Shown here: positions 1 through 6,572 of the stretch, in pieces | Layout of the letters: every line of letters begins with the position of its first letter | How positions within the stretch are numbered: position 1 is the stretch's first letter | Source of the DNA: DAOUBP01 sp034432655 | Lineage (GTDB): Bacteria; Chloroflexota; Anaerolineae; CG2-30-64-16 | DNA length: 8,376 nt | Direction: 5' to 3' | NCBI GenBank assembly: GCA_034432655.1 | Contig: DAOUBP010000088.1 | Coordinates: forward strand, 1 to 8,376 | The notes under the pieces: model-generated | Database searches by the model: none | Seen by the model: the letters and a program-made list of their open reading frames with translations, nothing else | What the model was told of the DNA's origin: nothing | Made by a program: the position numbers and the translations under genes

Positions 1-28
1 CGGCACAGGCCTGAGCTCACCTCGATGA

Positions 29-346
29 CCGTACCTTCAGCAGTCGTCTGGGCAGCACCGCGCTCAGCGGCGGCCGCCGGCGCGGCCGGCCGACACCCCG
101 CGCGAGTACGTCGCAGCCCTGGCCGCGGCCGCGGCGCGGCGCGCCAGCCACGCGCGGTGGGGCCGCGTCGCCGCGATGTCCGCCGCGGCCGTGGTGCGCC
201 GGGAGGCGGACGCGCTGGCGCTGGAGTACGAGCGCGCGCTGTTCGGCGGCGCACCGCCAGCGCGCCAGCCAGCCGTCGCGCCGCGGCGCGATCTGTGGGC
301 CGCGCTGCGGCGGGTGTGGTGGGCGCAGCGGCTGGCCGGCAAGTAA
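29..346 (+). CDS. C-terminal fragment, probable DUF4129-type protein
   Basis: This reading frame ends at TAA 344-346 and encodes about 105 residues. Nearly every codon from about base 80 to the stop ends in G or C, which marks it as the real coding frame here. The readable part contains RPADTPREYVAAL, then an alanine/arginine-rich helix, then ADALALEYERALFGG, and it ends WWAQRLAGK. The order 'R-P-x-x-T-P-x-E-Y', helix, 'YExALFG' resembles the C-terminal DUF4129 segment found on transglutaminase-like membrane proteins; this is from memory and not certain. The frame is closed by TGA at 26-28 and has no convincing start or ribosome site, so it is a tail and not a complete gene. Either the frame shifts between about 29 and 80 or the gene is decayed. 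It is separated by a promoter from the next gene and is probably functionally unrelated to it. Confidence 0.5.
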   Translation, partial: PYLQQSSGQHRAQRRPPARPADTPREYVAALAAAAARRASHARWGRVAAMSAAAVVRREADALALEYERALFGGAPPARQPAVAPRRDLWAALRRVWWAQRLAGK

Positions 347-363
347 AACTCGTAATTTTTGGG

Positions 364-376
364 GTATTGACAATAC
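364..376. promoter_or_regulatory. Perfect 13-bp palindrome over the -35 element (candidate operator)
   Basis: GTATTG-A-CAATAC is a perfect 6-bp inverted repeat around a single A. It overlaps the TTGACA -35 hexamer. A second short palindrome, TGTA-A-TACA at 385-393, lies 19 bp away centre to centre and overlaps the start of the -10 element. The 7-mer AATACAC also occurs twice in direct orientation (372-378 and 388-394, 16 bp apart). This arrangement fits binding of a dimeric regulator that would block RNA polymerase. No regulator gene is in the window and the binding protein is unknown. Confidence 0.45.
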
Positions 377-395
377 ACACTGCCTGTAATACACT
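367..395 (+). promoter_or_regulatory. Sigma-70-type promoter for the CHAT-STAND operon
   Basis: TTGACA at 367-372 matches the -35 consensus at all six positions. After a spacer of exactly 17 bp, TACACT at 390-395 matches the -10 consensus at four of six, including the conserved A at position 2 and T at position 6. Transcription would begin near 402-403 and leave a leader of about 90 nt before the ATG at 494. The sequence here is much more AT-rich than the surrounding genes. It is the only good promoter noticed before the three closely spaced genes, so it probably drives all of them. Confidence 0.6.
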
Positions 396-482
396 TGTCT
401 TAGTCATGTGCGATACCGAATCATCTCAGCGACGGTTTACGCCGCATAGCGCTCCGTTTCCATCATGGGCCAGCGTTGCTAT

Positions 483-490
483 AGGAGGGG
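483..490 (+). promoter_or_regulatory. Shine-Dalgarno site for the CHAT-STAND gene
   Basis: AGGAGGGG contains the full AGGAGG core (483-488), 5 nt before the ATG at 494. It fixes the start codon and predicts strong initiation. Confidence 0.85.
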
Positions 491-493
491 ACC

Positions 494-3400
494 ATGCGCC
501 AACGGCCTCACTTTCGCAACTTCGATCTGCGTCTCGAGGCGGCCGGGCCCGAAGGCTATGCGATCTCGGTGCTATCGTCCCCTGCTGGCGAGACAGCTAA
601 CCCCGTGCCAGCCCCTCCCCTGCCGCAGGACCTCAGCCTCCTGCGGCTTTTTGTCTCAGGCCCGGACGACGCCGGGGAACGCCTGCGCCGGGCCGGGCAA
701 CTGCTCACCGATTTCCTTCTGCCGCCCGGCGTTGTACGCGATCTGTATCAGCGCAGCCTGGGCATGGCACAGAGCGAAGGGTTTTCTTTGCGCCTGCGCC
801 TGAATATCCTGCCCCCTGAGCTGGCGGCCCTGCCGTGGGAGTGCGCCTACGATGACAGCGCACACGAACACTTTGCCCTCAACCCCCGTTTCAGCTTGGT
901 GCGCTATCACAGCCTGCTGCTGCCGGCCGACTCGGTGACGAGCCTCACGCCCATCCCGATCTTGCTGGTGGCCGCCAGCCCGGCCGGCCTGGCGCCGCTC
1001 GCAGCTGTCGAGGAGGTGGCGAACCTGGCCGAGGCGGTGGGCGATCTGTGTCAGCAAGGCAAGGCGATCCTGGATGTGCTCTATGCCGGTCCCGATCGCG
1101 ACCGGCAGGCCATCGCGGCGCGGATCGCGCCGCGTAAAGGGGTGCGCCTGCTGTCCGGCAACGCCTGTCTGGATGACGTGCGCAAGGCGCTCAAAGACGG
1201 CTATCGCGTGCTGCATGTCATCGGGCACGGGAACTTCACGCCCGGAACAGGCGGCCTGTTGGCCCTGGCGGACGCGCAGGGCCGGGCAGAGTACGTTGAT
1301 GCCACGCAGTTGGCGCGCGTCGTGCGCGAACAAATGGTCGCCGCGGTCGTGCTGAACGTGTGCCAATCGGCAACCGACGACACGGCGCGTTCTTTCATGG
1401 GCCTGGCCCCGAACCTCATCCAGGCCGGCATCCCGGCCGTCATTGCCATGCAGCACAGCATATCGGACGTTGCAGCGTCGGTCTTTTCCCATGAGATTTA
1501 TCGGTCGCTGGCGGCAGGCGATCCGCTGGATGAGGCGGTCACAGACGCGCGCAAAGCCCTCAGCGCTGCGCCGGGCGCCGGACCGGCCGAGTGGGCCGTC
1601 CCGGTCTTGTTCATGCGCGCCGAGCACGGCCTGTTATGGGAGGTGGATCCGCAACGTCGCGTCGTGGTCGAGCGGATGGATGCGCTGGAGCAGATGGTGG
1701 CCGCTACCGCAGCGCGCGATCGGTCAGCCGAGGGCCAGCTGTTGGCGCAAGGGGTCGGCCGGTACGCGCAACGCCTGCGCCAGTTGGCCGACAGCCGGGG
1801 GGCTTACGGTGCTACGCAGCCGTACAAAGGGCTGCTGGCGTATCAATTGGGCGATGCCCACCTTTTCTTCGGCCGCGACCGGGCGATCCGCGAGCTGCTA
1901 GACCGCCTGGCGCGCGGGCCGCTGACCATCCTCCACGCCGAATCGGGCGCGGGCAAGACCTCGTTGCTGCAAGCGGGCATTATGCCGCGGCTCATCGCCG
2001 ATGGCCATCTGCCGATCTATCTGCGACCTTACAACGTCAATCCGACCCTGGCGTTGAAGCGCGCACTGCTTCCTGAGCTGCGAGACGCGCCTGATCTGGC
2101 AGCCATGTCGCTGCGTGAGTTCTTGCTGCGGGTAGCCGCGTTGCTGGGCCATGAGGCGCGGCTGTATGTCCTGCTTGATCAGTTCGAGGAGTTCTTTACT
2201 GAAGTTGCGCCGGGCGAGCGGGCAGCCTTCGTGACAGAGCTGGTTGACTGCGTGGCGGATCCGCTGCTCGATGTCCGTTGGCTCCTGGCGTTGCGCAGCG
2301 AGGCGTTCAGCAACCTGGCCAGCTTTGAGCCGGGCATCCGCAATCCCTTCGAGAACAACTGGCGCCTGGAACGGCTCACGCGCGCCGAGGCCGAAGCCGT
2401 GATCGCGCAGCCCGCGGCCCGTTTCGGCGTCACTTACGAGCCGGAGCTCATGCCCTTGCTGCTGGATGACCTGGATCAGGAGGGGATCGCGCCGCCGCAG
2501 GCGCAGCTGGTGTGCCAGGCGCTCTATGCCGAGAGGCCGGCCGGCGCCGCGGTCATCACGCGGGCATTGTACGATGGCCTGGGCGGCGCCAGGGGCATCC
2601 TGCAAGGCCACCTGGAGCGGGTGTTGCGCCGCGACCTGCCGCCCGGACAGCGCGTGGCCGCCCAATTGACGTTGGAGGCGCTGATCAGCTCCGATGTGCG
2701 CCGCGTGTTGCGCACGCGCGACGAGATTGCGGCCGAGCTCGCTCCGCGGCACGTCGCGGCGGAAACGGTGGACGTGGTGTTGGAGCGACTGCTGGAAAGT
2801 CGCCTGCTGCGCGTCCAGGAAAGTGGCCCGGCCGGTGAGAAGATCGCCTACGAGCTGGCGCATGACTATCTGGCGACGCAGATCGAGATGAGCCCCGAGG
2901 TGCGCGGCCGCAAGGCAGCCCAGGAGCTCCTGGCGCGCGAGCTGCTGAACTATCAACTGCACGGCACGCGGCTGCACCCCCGTGCGCTGGAAGTCATCGG
3001 CGCCCACATCGAAAGCCTCCCCATTGACCGCGCAGCCGCCGAATTGTTGGCCCGCAGCGCGTTCGAGACGGACAGCGGGCTCGCGGCGTGGTTGCAGCGC
3101 ACCCCGGCCGATCTGGCGCGCGCGATCCTGCTCGAAGGGCTCCAGGATGGCGACAGCGCCTTGCGCGCCCGTGCGGCGCAACATCTGCGCGCGTACTGCG
3201 ATGAGGAGGTGGCGTCGGCCCTGGCCGAGCGGTTCGTTTGCGACGCAGTGGACGCGGTGCGGGAGGCGGCCATGACGGCCCTGGCTGCGTGTGCGCCTGG
3301 GCGGGCACGCGCGCTGGCCCTGGCCGGCTTGCGCCACGACGATCCGGGCCGCCGCGCCGAAGCGGCCGCCTATTTGCAGCTCTTTCTTGATCGGGAAACA

Positions 3401-4669
3401 GTTCAGGCGCTATTTGAGGTCGTTGTGCAGGACGATGACAGGCGCGTCTGGACGGCGGCGCTGCGCGCGCTCAGCACCGCCGCGGCGCGGCCGCTGCGGG
3501 ATGACTGGCGTCCGTTGCGCCGGGCGTCGGCCGAACGCCAGGTGGCTGCCTACGATCTCCTGGCCGAGTGGCGCGTGCCCCGGCCGCTCGCCTATCATCT
3601 GCGCACGCTACCGGCTCTGGCTCAGCAATACCTGAAGACCAAATGGCGCGAGAACTGGCCGTCGTTCATCGGCGCCGGCCTGGCCCTTGCCGTGATGGCC
3701 TATTTCGCGTTGGCGTTGTGGCAGGGGTGGCCGCCGTTTCCGGCCAAGTGGGTGCGCGTCCCCGAGGCGCCGGCCGTGGGCTTCAGCGCCCTCGAGGTGG
3801 CGGACGGCCGTTTGTACGCCGGCACGTTCGACTACGGGGTGGCCCGCCGCGACCCCGACGGTCGGTGGGTTTTCGGCCTGCGGGAGGGGTTGCCAACCGG
3901 CCCACTTGCCCGCCCGTCTGATCCGGCTTCCAACGTCCATGCCATCTACGACCTGGCCGTAGCGCCGGGCGCGGCCGACCGCGTCTTCGCGGTGGTGGCC
4001 GGGGCGGGAGTTTACCTGTCGCAGGATGCGGCCGCCAGTTGGAAGCCGGTCGGCGCCGGTGTTGTCCCGACCAACACGACGATGACGACCGCCATTGCTG
4101 CCTACGGCGAAGTCGTCCTGCTGGCCGATGAGACGGCGGGACTGTACGGCAGCGGCGATCTCGGCCAGTCCTGGCGCCGGCTGAGCGGCCAGGGCGGGCT
4201 GCCGGACAGCGCGTTCCGGTCGGTGCGGTTCGCCCCGGCGGGCGATGCTTACGTTGCCGGCCAGGATGGCGTCTACCGCGGCCGCGGCGCGTTCCCGTTC
4301 GCCTGGGAGAAGTTGCCCGGCGTGCCGTCGGCTTTCTACCTGGATGCGGGCAGCGAGGGCCGGATCTTCCTGGCGTTGGGCGTGGACAGACCTTACGTCG
4401 CGGCCTGCTATACCCCAGCCCGTGGCCTGACGCCCGTCCGCACCTTTGCCGGCGAGAATATTACCGCCGTACGCGGCGACCCCGCCACGCCCGATCTGTT
4501 CTGGGTGGCAACGACCGGCGGCGTGTACACGATATCCTGCGCTGCCGAGGGGGGAGGCGGCCTGTTCTTGCCGAAAGGGATCTATGATCTCGCACCGGCG
4601 CCGGCCGCTGACGGCAACTTCACCTGGTTGCAAGCCAGCGATAACGGATTGTATCAACCACCGCGGTAG
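494..4669 (+). CDS. CHAT protease - nSTAND1 NTPase - HEAT - TM - beta-propeller protein
   Basis: This is a 1391-residue multidomain signalling protein. Residues ~20-375 form a CHAT (caspase-like) peptidase domain: 'LPWECAYD' precedes the core, His245 lies in VIGHGNF and Cys290 in VVLNVCQSA, so the catalytic dyad is intact. Residues ~444-800 are an nSTAND1 P-loop ATPase: the leader PYKGLLAY...FFGRD (443-462), Walker A ESGAGKTS (483-490, with Ala482 where the first Gly is usual), Walker B LLDQFEEFF (560-568), Arg601 in LALRSEAF, and a winged-helix-like end with YELAHDYLA (786-794). HEAT-like repeats span ~870-1000. One transmembrane helix (~1058-1076) follows the basic stretch LKTKWR, suggesting N-inside topology. 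Residues ~1085-1391 form a repeat propeller with Asp boxes. STAND proteins oligomerise on ligand binding to activate an attached effector, here presumably the CHAT protease. The substrate is unknown; the metallopeptidase encoded 21 bp downstream is the obvious candidate. Domain calls are strong, the biological role is inference. Confidence 0.9.
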   Translation: MRQRPHFRNFDLRLEAAGPEGYAISVLSSPAGETANPVPAPPLPQDLSLLRLFVSGPDDAGERLRRAGQLLTDFLLPPGVVRDLYQRSLGMAQSEGFSLRLRLNILPPELAALPWECAYDDSAHEHFALNPRFSLVRYHSLLLPADSVTSLTPIPILLVAASPAGLAPLAAVEEVANLAEAVGDLCQQGKAILDVLYAGPDRDRQAIAARIAPRKGVRLLSGNACLDDVRKALKDGYRVLHVIGHGNFTPGTGGLLALADAQGRAEYVDATQLARVVREQMVAAVVLNVCQSATDDTARSFMGLAPNLIQAGIPAVIAMQHSISDVAASVFSHEIYRSLAAGDPLDEAVTDARKALSAAPGAGPAEWAVPVLFMRAEHGLLWEVDPQRRVVVERMDALEQMVAATAARDRSAEGQLLAQGVGRYAQRLRQLADSRGAYGATQPYKGLLAYQLGDAHLFFGRDRAIRELLDRLARGPLTILHAESGAGKTSLLQAGIMPRLIADGHLPIYLRPYNVNPTLALKRALLPELRDAPDLAAMSLREFLLRVAALLGHEARLYVLLDQFEEFFTEVAPGERAAFVTELVDCVADPLLDVRWLLALRSEAFSNLASFEPGIRNPFENNWRLERLTRAEAEAVIAQPAARFGVTYEPELMPLLLDDLDQEGIAPPQAQLVCQALYAERPAGAAVITRALYDGLGGARGILQGHLERVLRRDLPPGQRVAAQLTLEALISSDVRRVLRTRDEIAAELAPRHVAAETVDVVLERLLESRLLRVQESGPAGEKIAYELAHDYLATQIEMSPEVRGRKAAQELLARELLNYQLHGTRLHPRALEVIGAHIESLPIDRAAAELLARSAFETDSGLAAWLQRTPADLARAILLEGLQDGDSALRARAAQHLRAYCDEEVASALAERFVCDAVDAVREAAMTALAACAPGRARALALAGLRHDDPGRRAEAAAYLQLFLDRETVQALFEVVVQDDDRRVWTAALRALSTAAARPLRDDWRPLRRASAERQVAAYDLLAEWRVPRPLAYHLRTLPALAQQYLKTKWRENWPSFIGAGLALAVMAYFALALWQGWPPFPAKWVRVPEAPAVGFSALEVADGRLYAGTFDYGVARRDPDGRWVFGLREGLPTGPLARPSDPASNVHAIYDLAVAPGAADRVFAVVAGAGVYLSQDAAASWKPVGAGVVPTNTTMTTAIAAYGEVVLLADETAGLYGSGDLGQSWRRLSGQGGLPDSAFRSVRFAPAGDAYVAGQDGVYRGRGAFPFAWEKLPGVPSAFYLDAGSEGRIFLALGVDRPYVAACYTPARGLTPVRTFAGENITAVRGDPATPDLFWVATTGGVYTISCAAEGGGGLFLPKGIYDLAPAPAADGNFTWLQASDNGLYQPPR
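3101..3493 (+). repeat. Four HEAT-like repeats in the CHAT-STAND protein
   Basis: Within residues ~870-1000, paired alanines in the second helix recur at 894/895, 925/926, 957/958 and 988/989, a period of 31, 32 and 31 residues. Each is preceded by an acidic turn and basic residues (for example DAVDAVREAAMTAL, DDPGRRAEAAAYL, DDDRRVWTAALRAL). This is the spacing and pattern of HEAT repeats, which usually form a curved binding scaffold. Here they connect the NTPase to the membrane helix. Confidence 0.7.
3665..3721 (+). other. Single transmembrane helix in the CHAT-STAND protein
   Basis: Residues ~1058-1076 (FIGAGLALAVMAYFALALW and flanks) are continuously hydrophobic and long enough for one span. 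The preceding LKTKWREN is basic and the following WPPFP is uncharged, so the positive-inside rule puts the protease and NTPase in the cytoplasm and the C-terminal propeller outside. Confidence 0.75.
3746..4666 (+). repeat. Asp-box beta-propeller, about seven blades, C-terminal sensor region
   Basis: A 'G-hydrophobic-Tyr' strand motif recurs near residues 1116, 1173, 1217, 1260, 1344 and 1386, and a weaker copy near 1302 fills the gap, giving a blade spacing of about 42-44 residues after the first. One copy carries a canonical Asp box, SGDLGQSW (1220-1227), and another a degenerate one, SQDAAASW (1176-1183, Ala in place of Gly). Such S-x-D-x-G-x-x-W loops occur in BNR/sialidase, VPS10 and photosystem-assembly-type propellers. 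The predicted topology places this domain outside the cytoplasm, so it may bind a ligand or partner protein. No enzymatic residues are evident. Confidence 0.65.
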
Positions 4670-4679
4670 CTGACCGCGC

Positions 4680-4685
4680 AAGGAG
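4680..4685 (+). promoter_or_regulatory. Shine-Dalgarno site for the metallopeptidase gene
   Basis: AAGGAG lies 5 nt before the ATG at 4691, within the 21-bp gap after the CHAT-STAND stop codon. It supports the start at 4691, which matters because that start gives a protein with no signal peptide. Confidence 0.75.
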
Positions 4686-4690
4686 CGGCG

Positions 4691-6538
4691 ATGCGTGTCC
4701 TATATACTGACTTGATTCCCTACAGCTTCGCTCAGAAGGGCGAGACTGAACCTTCGGACGTCGTGGACATCCCGCTGGTGGATCGCTTCGAGCCTGCGCC
4801 GCTGCCGCCGCCGGGCGATCCGGCGCAGATTCCCTTCCCGATCCTCGCGCCCGATCGGTCCCGTCAGGCGCTGGCGGCCTTTCACGACCTGCGCCGCGGC
4901 CCGCGGGTCGGCATCGAGGCGGAGACGGGCCTGCCTGCGTTCCTGTACGGCGACCTGGCCGAGCCGGTGTCCGGCGACCTGCTGAACGCGTCGTTCGAGT
5001 TCCTGGCCGCGCACGAGCTGATGCTGGCCGGCAGCGAGGGCGAGGCGGTCATGGCGCCGGCGCGCGTCTTCCGTTGGCGCCAGGGGACCACGCAGATCGA
5101 GTGGCGGCAGACCAACGGCCAGGGCGTGCCGGTTTACGGTTCGGCCGTGACGTTGACCTACACTGGCCGCCGGCTCACCTTCCTGGCAAACGCGTTACAT
5201 TCGGCCGAACGTCAGCAACTGGATGCCTTCACCTGGGATGAATCCTGGCCCGAGCGCCTTCCGAAGGCTGACGGCGAGGGCGTTTTGCGGTCGCAGGCAG
5301 CAGCGGATCATCTGCCTGACGCCAGCCATTTTGTGCGATTTGAGCCGCCCAGGGATCTGCGCCGCGAATCGGCCGAGAGGAGCTGGTGGGCCGATCGCTG
5401 GATCCTGCCGCTGTTGGCTGCCGATCCCGGAATGATGGATCAGGCAGCGGCGAGCCGGTGGGCAGTCGAATCCGAATTGCCGGCCTTGCCCGGACGGGGG
5501 GTCTACCGGCCGGCCTGGCGCACGGTAGGCGTGGACGCGCAGGGGAGGCGCTGGCTGCTGTTCGTGGATGCTGAGACCTACGCGTTGCTCACCGCGGAGC
5601 CGACCTGGGTGGGCGACAGCCTGGACGCGCAGGTCTACCGAACCGCGGCCGACGCGGCGGCCGGCGCGCCCCCGGCCCTGGAGACCCTCGACTTCGGCGC
5701 GGGGCCTGATATCGCGCACGCGGAACACGTGACGTTGTCGGGCGCGCGCCTGGCCGATCCGGCGGCTGCAGTGGCCGGCGAACCCGCAGAGATGACCACG
5801 CGCCGCTTGCTGACAGCGACCGCGTTCTACCAGGCGCGGCAGGCGCAGACCGCCTTCCGGTCGGCGCTGGCGACTTTGCTGCTGGAAACGGCCGTGACGT
5901 CGTCTCCCGCCGCCCCGGCCGATCCCACGCTGGCGCTCAACGTCAGCCTGGACGATGCCGCGGCGAGCGCGTGCTACGATTTTCAGACCAACACCGTGCA
6001 CTTCGGCCGCGGCACGCCGGCCGTTGGGACGGCCCCGGCGGTCCAGGAGCCTGGCCTCGACGGCGACGTGATGGCCCACGAGTTTTCGCACGCGATCACC
6101 CGGTTTCTCAAGAGCGTGGTGTTCGAGTACAAGAACAACAATGACCTAAAACAAGTGTTGACGCGGGCGTTGGATGAAGGGGTCGCGTTCTATTTCGGCT
6201 GCGCTCTGGCCGACGATGCGCGCTGGGCCGACTACGCGTACAAGGATTGGGGCAACCTGCGCGACCTCGGCAGCGGATCGCTGGCGATAGGCGCCGCGCC
6301 TGTTGACCCAGCGGGCAGTGTCTATCAGGTTGGGATGTGGTGGGCGCGGGTCTTTTGGGCGCTGCAGCAAGATCCCGCTATCAACGCAGATCTGCTGATC
6401 CTGAAAGCGATCGCCGGCCTTGCAGGGCCGTTGACCAGCCACGCGATCATGCTGCATGCGCTGCTGGATCCATCGGAGCAGTACGGGCCGTTGGCCAACA
6501 TCCGCGCTGTGCTGACAAAGACGGGGATTGCAATTTGA
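4691..6538 (+). CDS. Gluzincin metallopeptidase with FTP/PepSY-like propeptide, no signal peptide
   Basis: This 615-residue protein resembles the M4/M36 (thermolysin/fungalysin) zinc peptidases. Residues ~98-170 look like an FTP propeptide (IEWRQTNGQGVPVYGSAVTL), and ~270-305 like a PepSY segment (AWRTVGVD...FVDAETYALL). Propeptides of this kind normally act as chaperone and inhibitor. The catalytic region (~365-612) has CYDFQTNTVHFGRG (428-441), the zinc-binding HEFSH at 463-467 (His463, Glu464, His467), and LDEGVAFYF, where Glu496 is the likely third zinc ligand, 33 residues after His463. Residues 544-553, VYQVGMWWAR, align by eye with the fungalysin 'VHxIGxVWA' motif but with Tyr545 in place of His. 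Relatives are usually secreted, yet the N-terminus (MRVLYTDLIPYSF then acidic) has no signal peptide. It follows the CHAT-STAND gene by 21 bp, so the two are almost certainly cotranscribed; I infer it could be that protease's zymogen substrate. Family is confident, activity is not proven. Confidence 0.85.
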   Translation: MRVLYTDLIPYSFAQKGETEPSDVVDIPLVDRFEPAPLPPPGDPAQIPFPILAPDRSRQALAAFHDLRRGPRVGIEAETGLPAFLYGDLAEPVSGDLLNASFEFLAAHELMLAGSEGEAVMAPARVFRWRQGTTQIEWRQTNGQGVPVYGSAVTLTYTGRRLTFLANALHSAERQQLDAFTWDESWPERLPKADGEGVLRSQAAADHLPDASHFVRFEPPRDLRRESAERSWWADRWILPLLAADPGMMDQAAASRWAVESELPALPGRGVYRPAWRTVGVDAQGRRWLLFVDAETYALLTAEPTWVGDSLDAQVYRTAADAAAGAPPALETLDFGAGPDIAHAEHVTLSGARLADPAAAVAGEPAEMTTRRLLTATAFYQARQAQTAFRSALATLLLETAVTSSPAAPADPTLALNVSLDDAAASACYDFQTNTVHFGRGTPAVGTAPAVQEPGLDGDVMAHEFSHAITRFLKSVVFEYKNNNDLKQVLTRALDEGVAFYFGCALADDARWADYAYKDWGNLRDLGSGSLAIGAAPVDPAGSVYQVGMWWARVFWALQQDPAINADLLILKAIAGLAGPLTSHAIMLHALLDPSEQYGPLANIRAVLTKTGIAI

Positions 6539-6559
6539 GACCCCTTTGGCGTTATTCAC

Positions 6560-6565
6560 GGAGGT
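6560..6565 (+). promoter_or_regulatory. Shine-Dalgarno site deciding the lipoprotein start
   Basis: GGAGGT lies 7 nt before the ATG at 6573. An in-frame ATG at 6528 exists inside the end of the metallopeptidase gene, but the ribosome site and the signal sequence that starts at 6573 favour the later codon. Confidence 0.75.
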
Positions 6566-6572
6566 AGCGATC

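Noticed and set aside
341..362. Possible terminator after the upstream fragment (AAAA ... TTTTT)
   Set aside because: The only pairing is a short A/T stem with no GC-rich hairpin, so it does not qualify as an intrinsic terminator.
25..600. Open + strand frame of 191 codons from ATG 25
   Set aside because: Its product is an Arg/Ala/Gly-rich string typical of out-of-frame GC-rich DNA. Another frame (stop 344-346) has the better codon pattern and recognisable protein, and this frame also runs through the promoter and into the CHAT gene.
656..1627. Long minus-strand open frame opposite the CHAT domain
   Set aside because: It is antisense to unmistakable CHAT motifs and its product has no recognisable domain. 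Long antisense frames are expected at this GC content.
1898..3337. 479-codon minus-strand open frame opposite the NTPase
   Set aside because: It is a mirror of the nSTAND1 region, Arg/Gln/Ala-rich, without motifs, and no ribosome site was found for it.
3608..4681. 357-codon minus-strand open frame opposite the propeller
   Set aside because: It is antisense to clear Asp-box repeats, with shadow-like composition.
5195..6091. 298-codon minus-strand open frame opposite the metallopeptidase
   Set aside because: It is antisense to the propeptide and HEFSH region, Arg/Gly/Gln-rich, with no motifs.
6528..6572. Longer start for the lipoprotein gene at ATG 6528
   Set aside because: It would overlap the metallopeptidase stop and put 15 residues before the signal sequence. 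The ATG at 6573 has GGAGGT 7 nt upstream.
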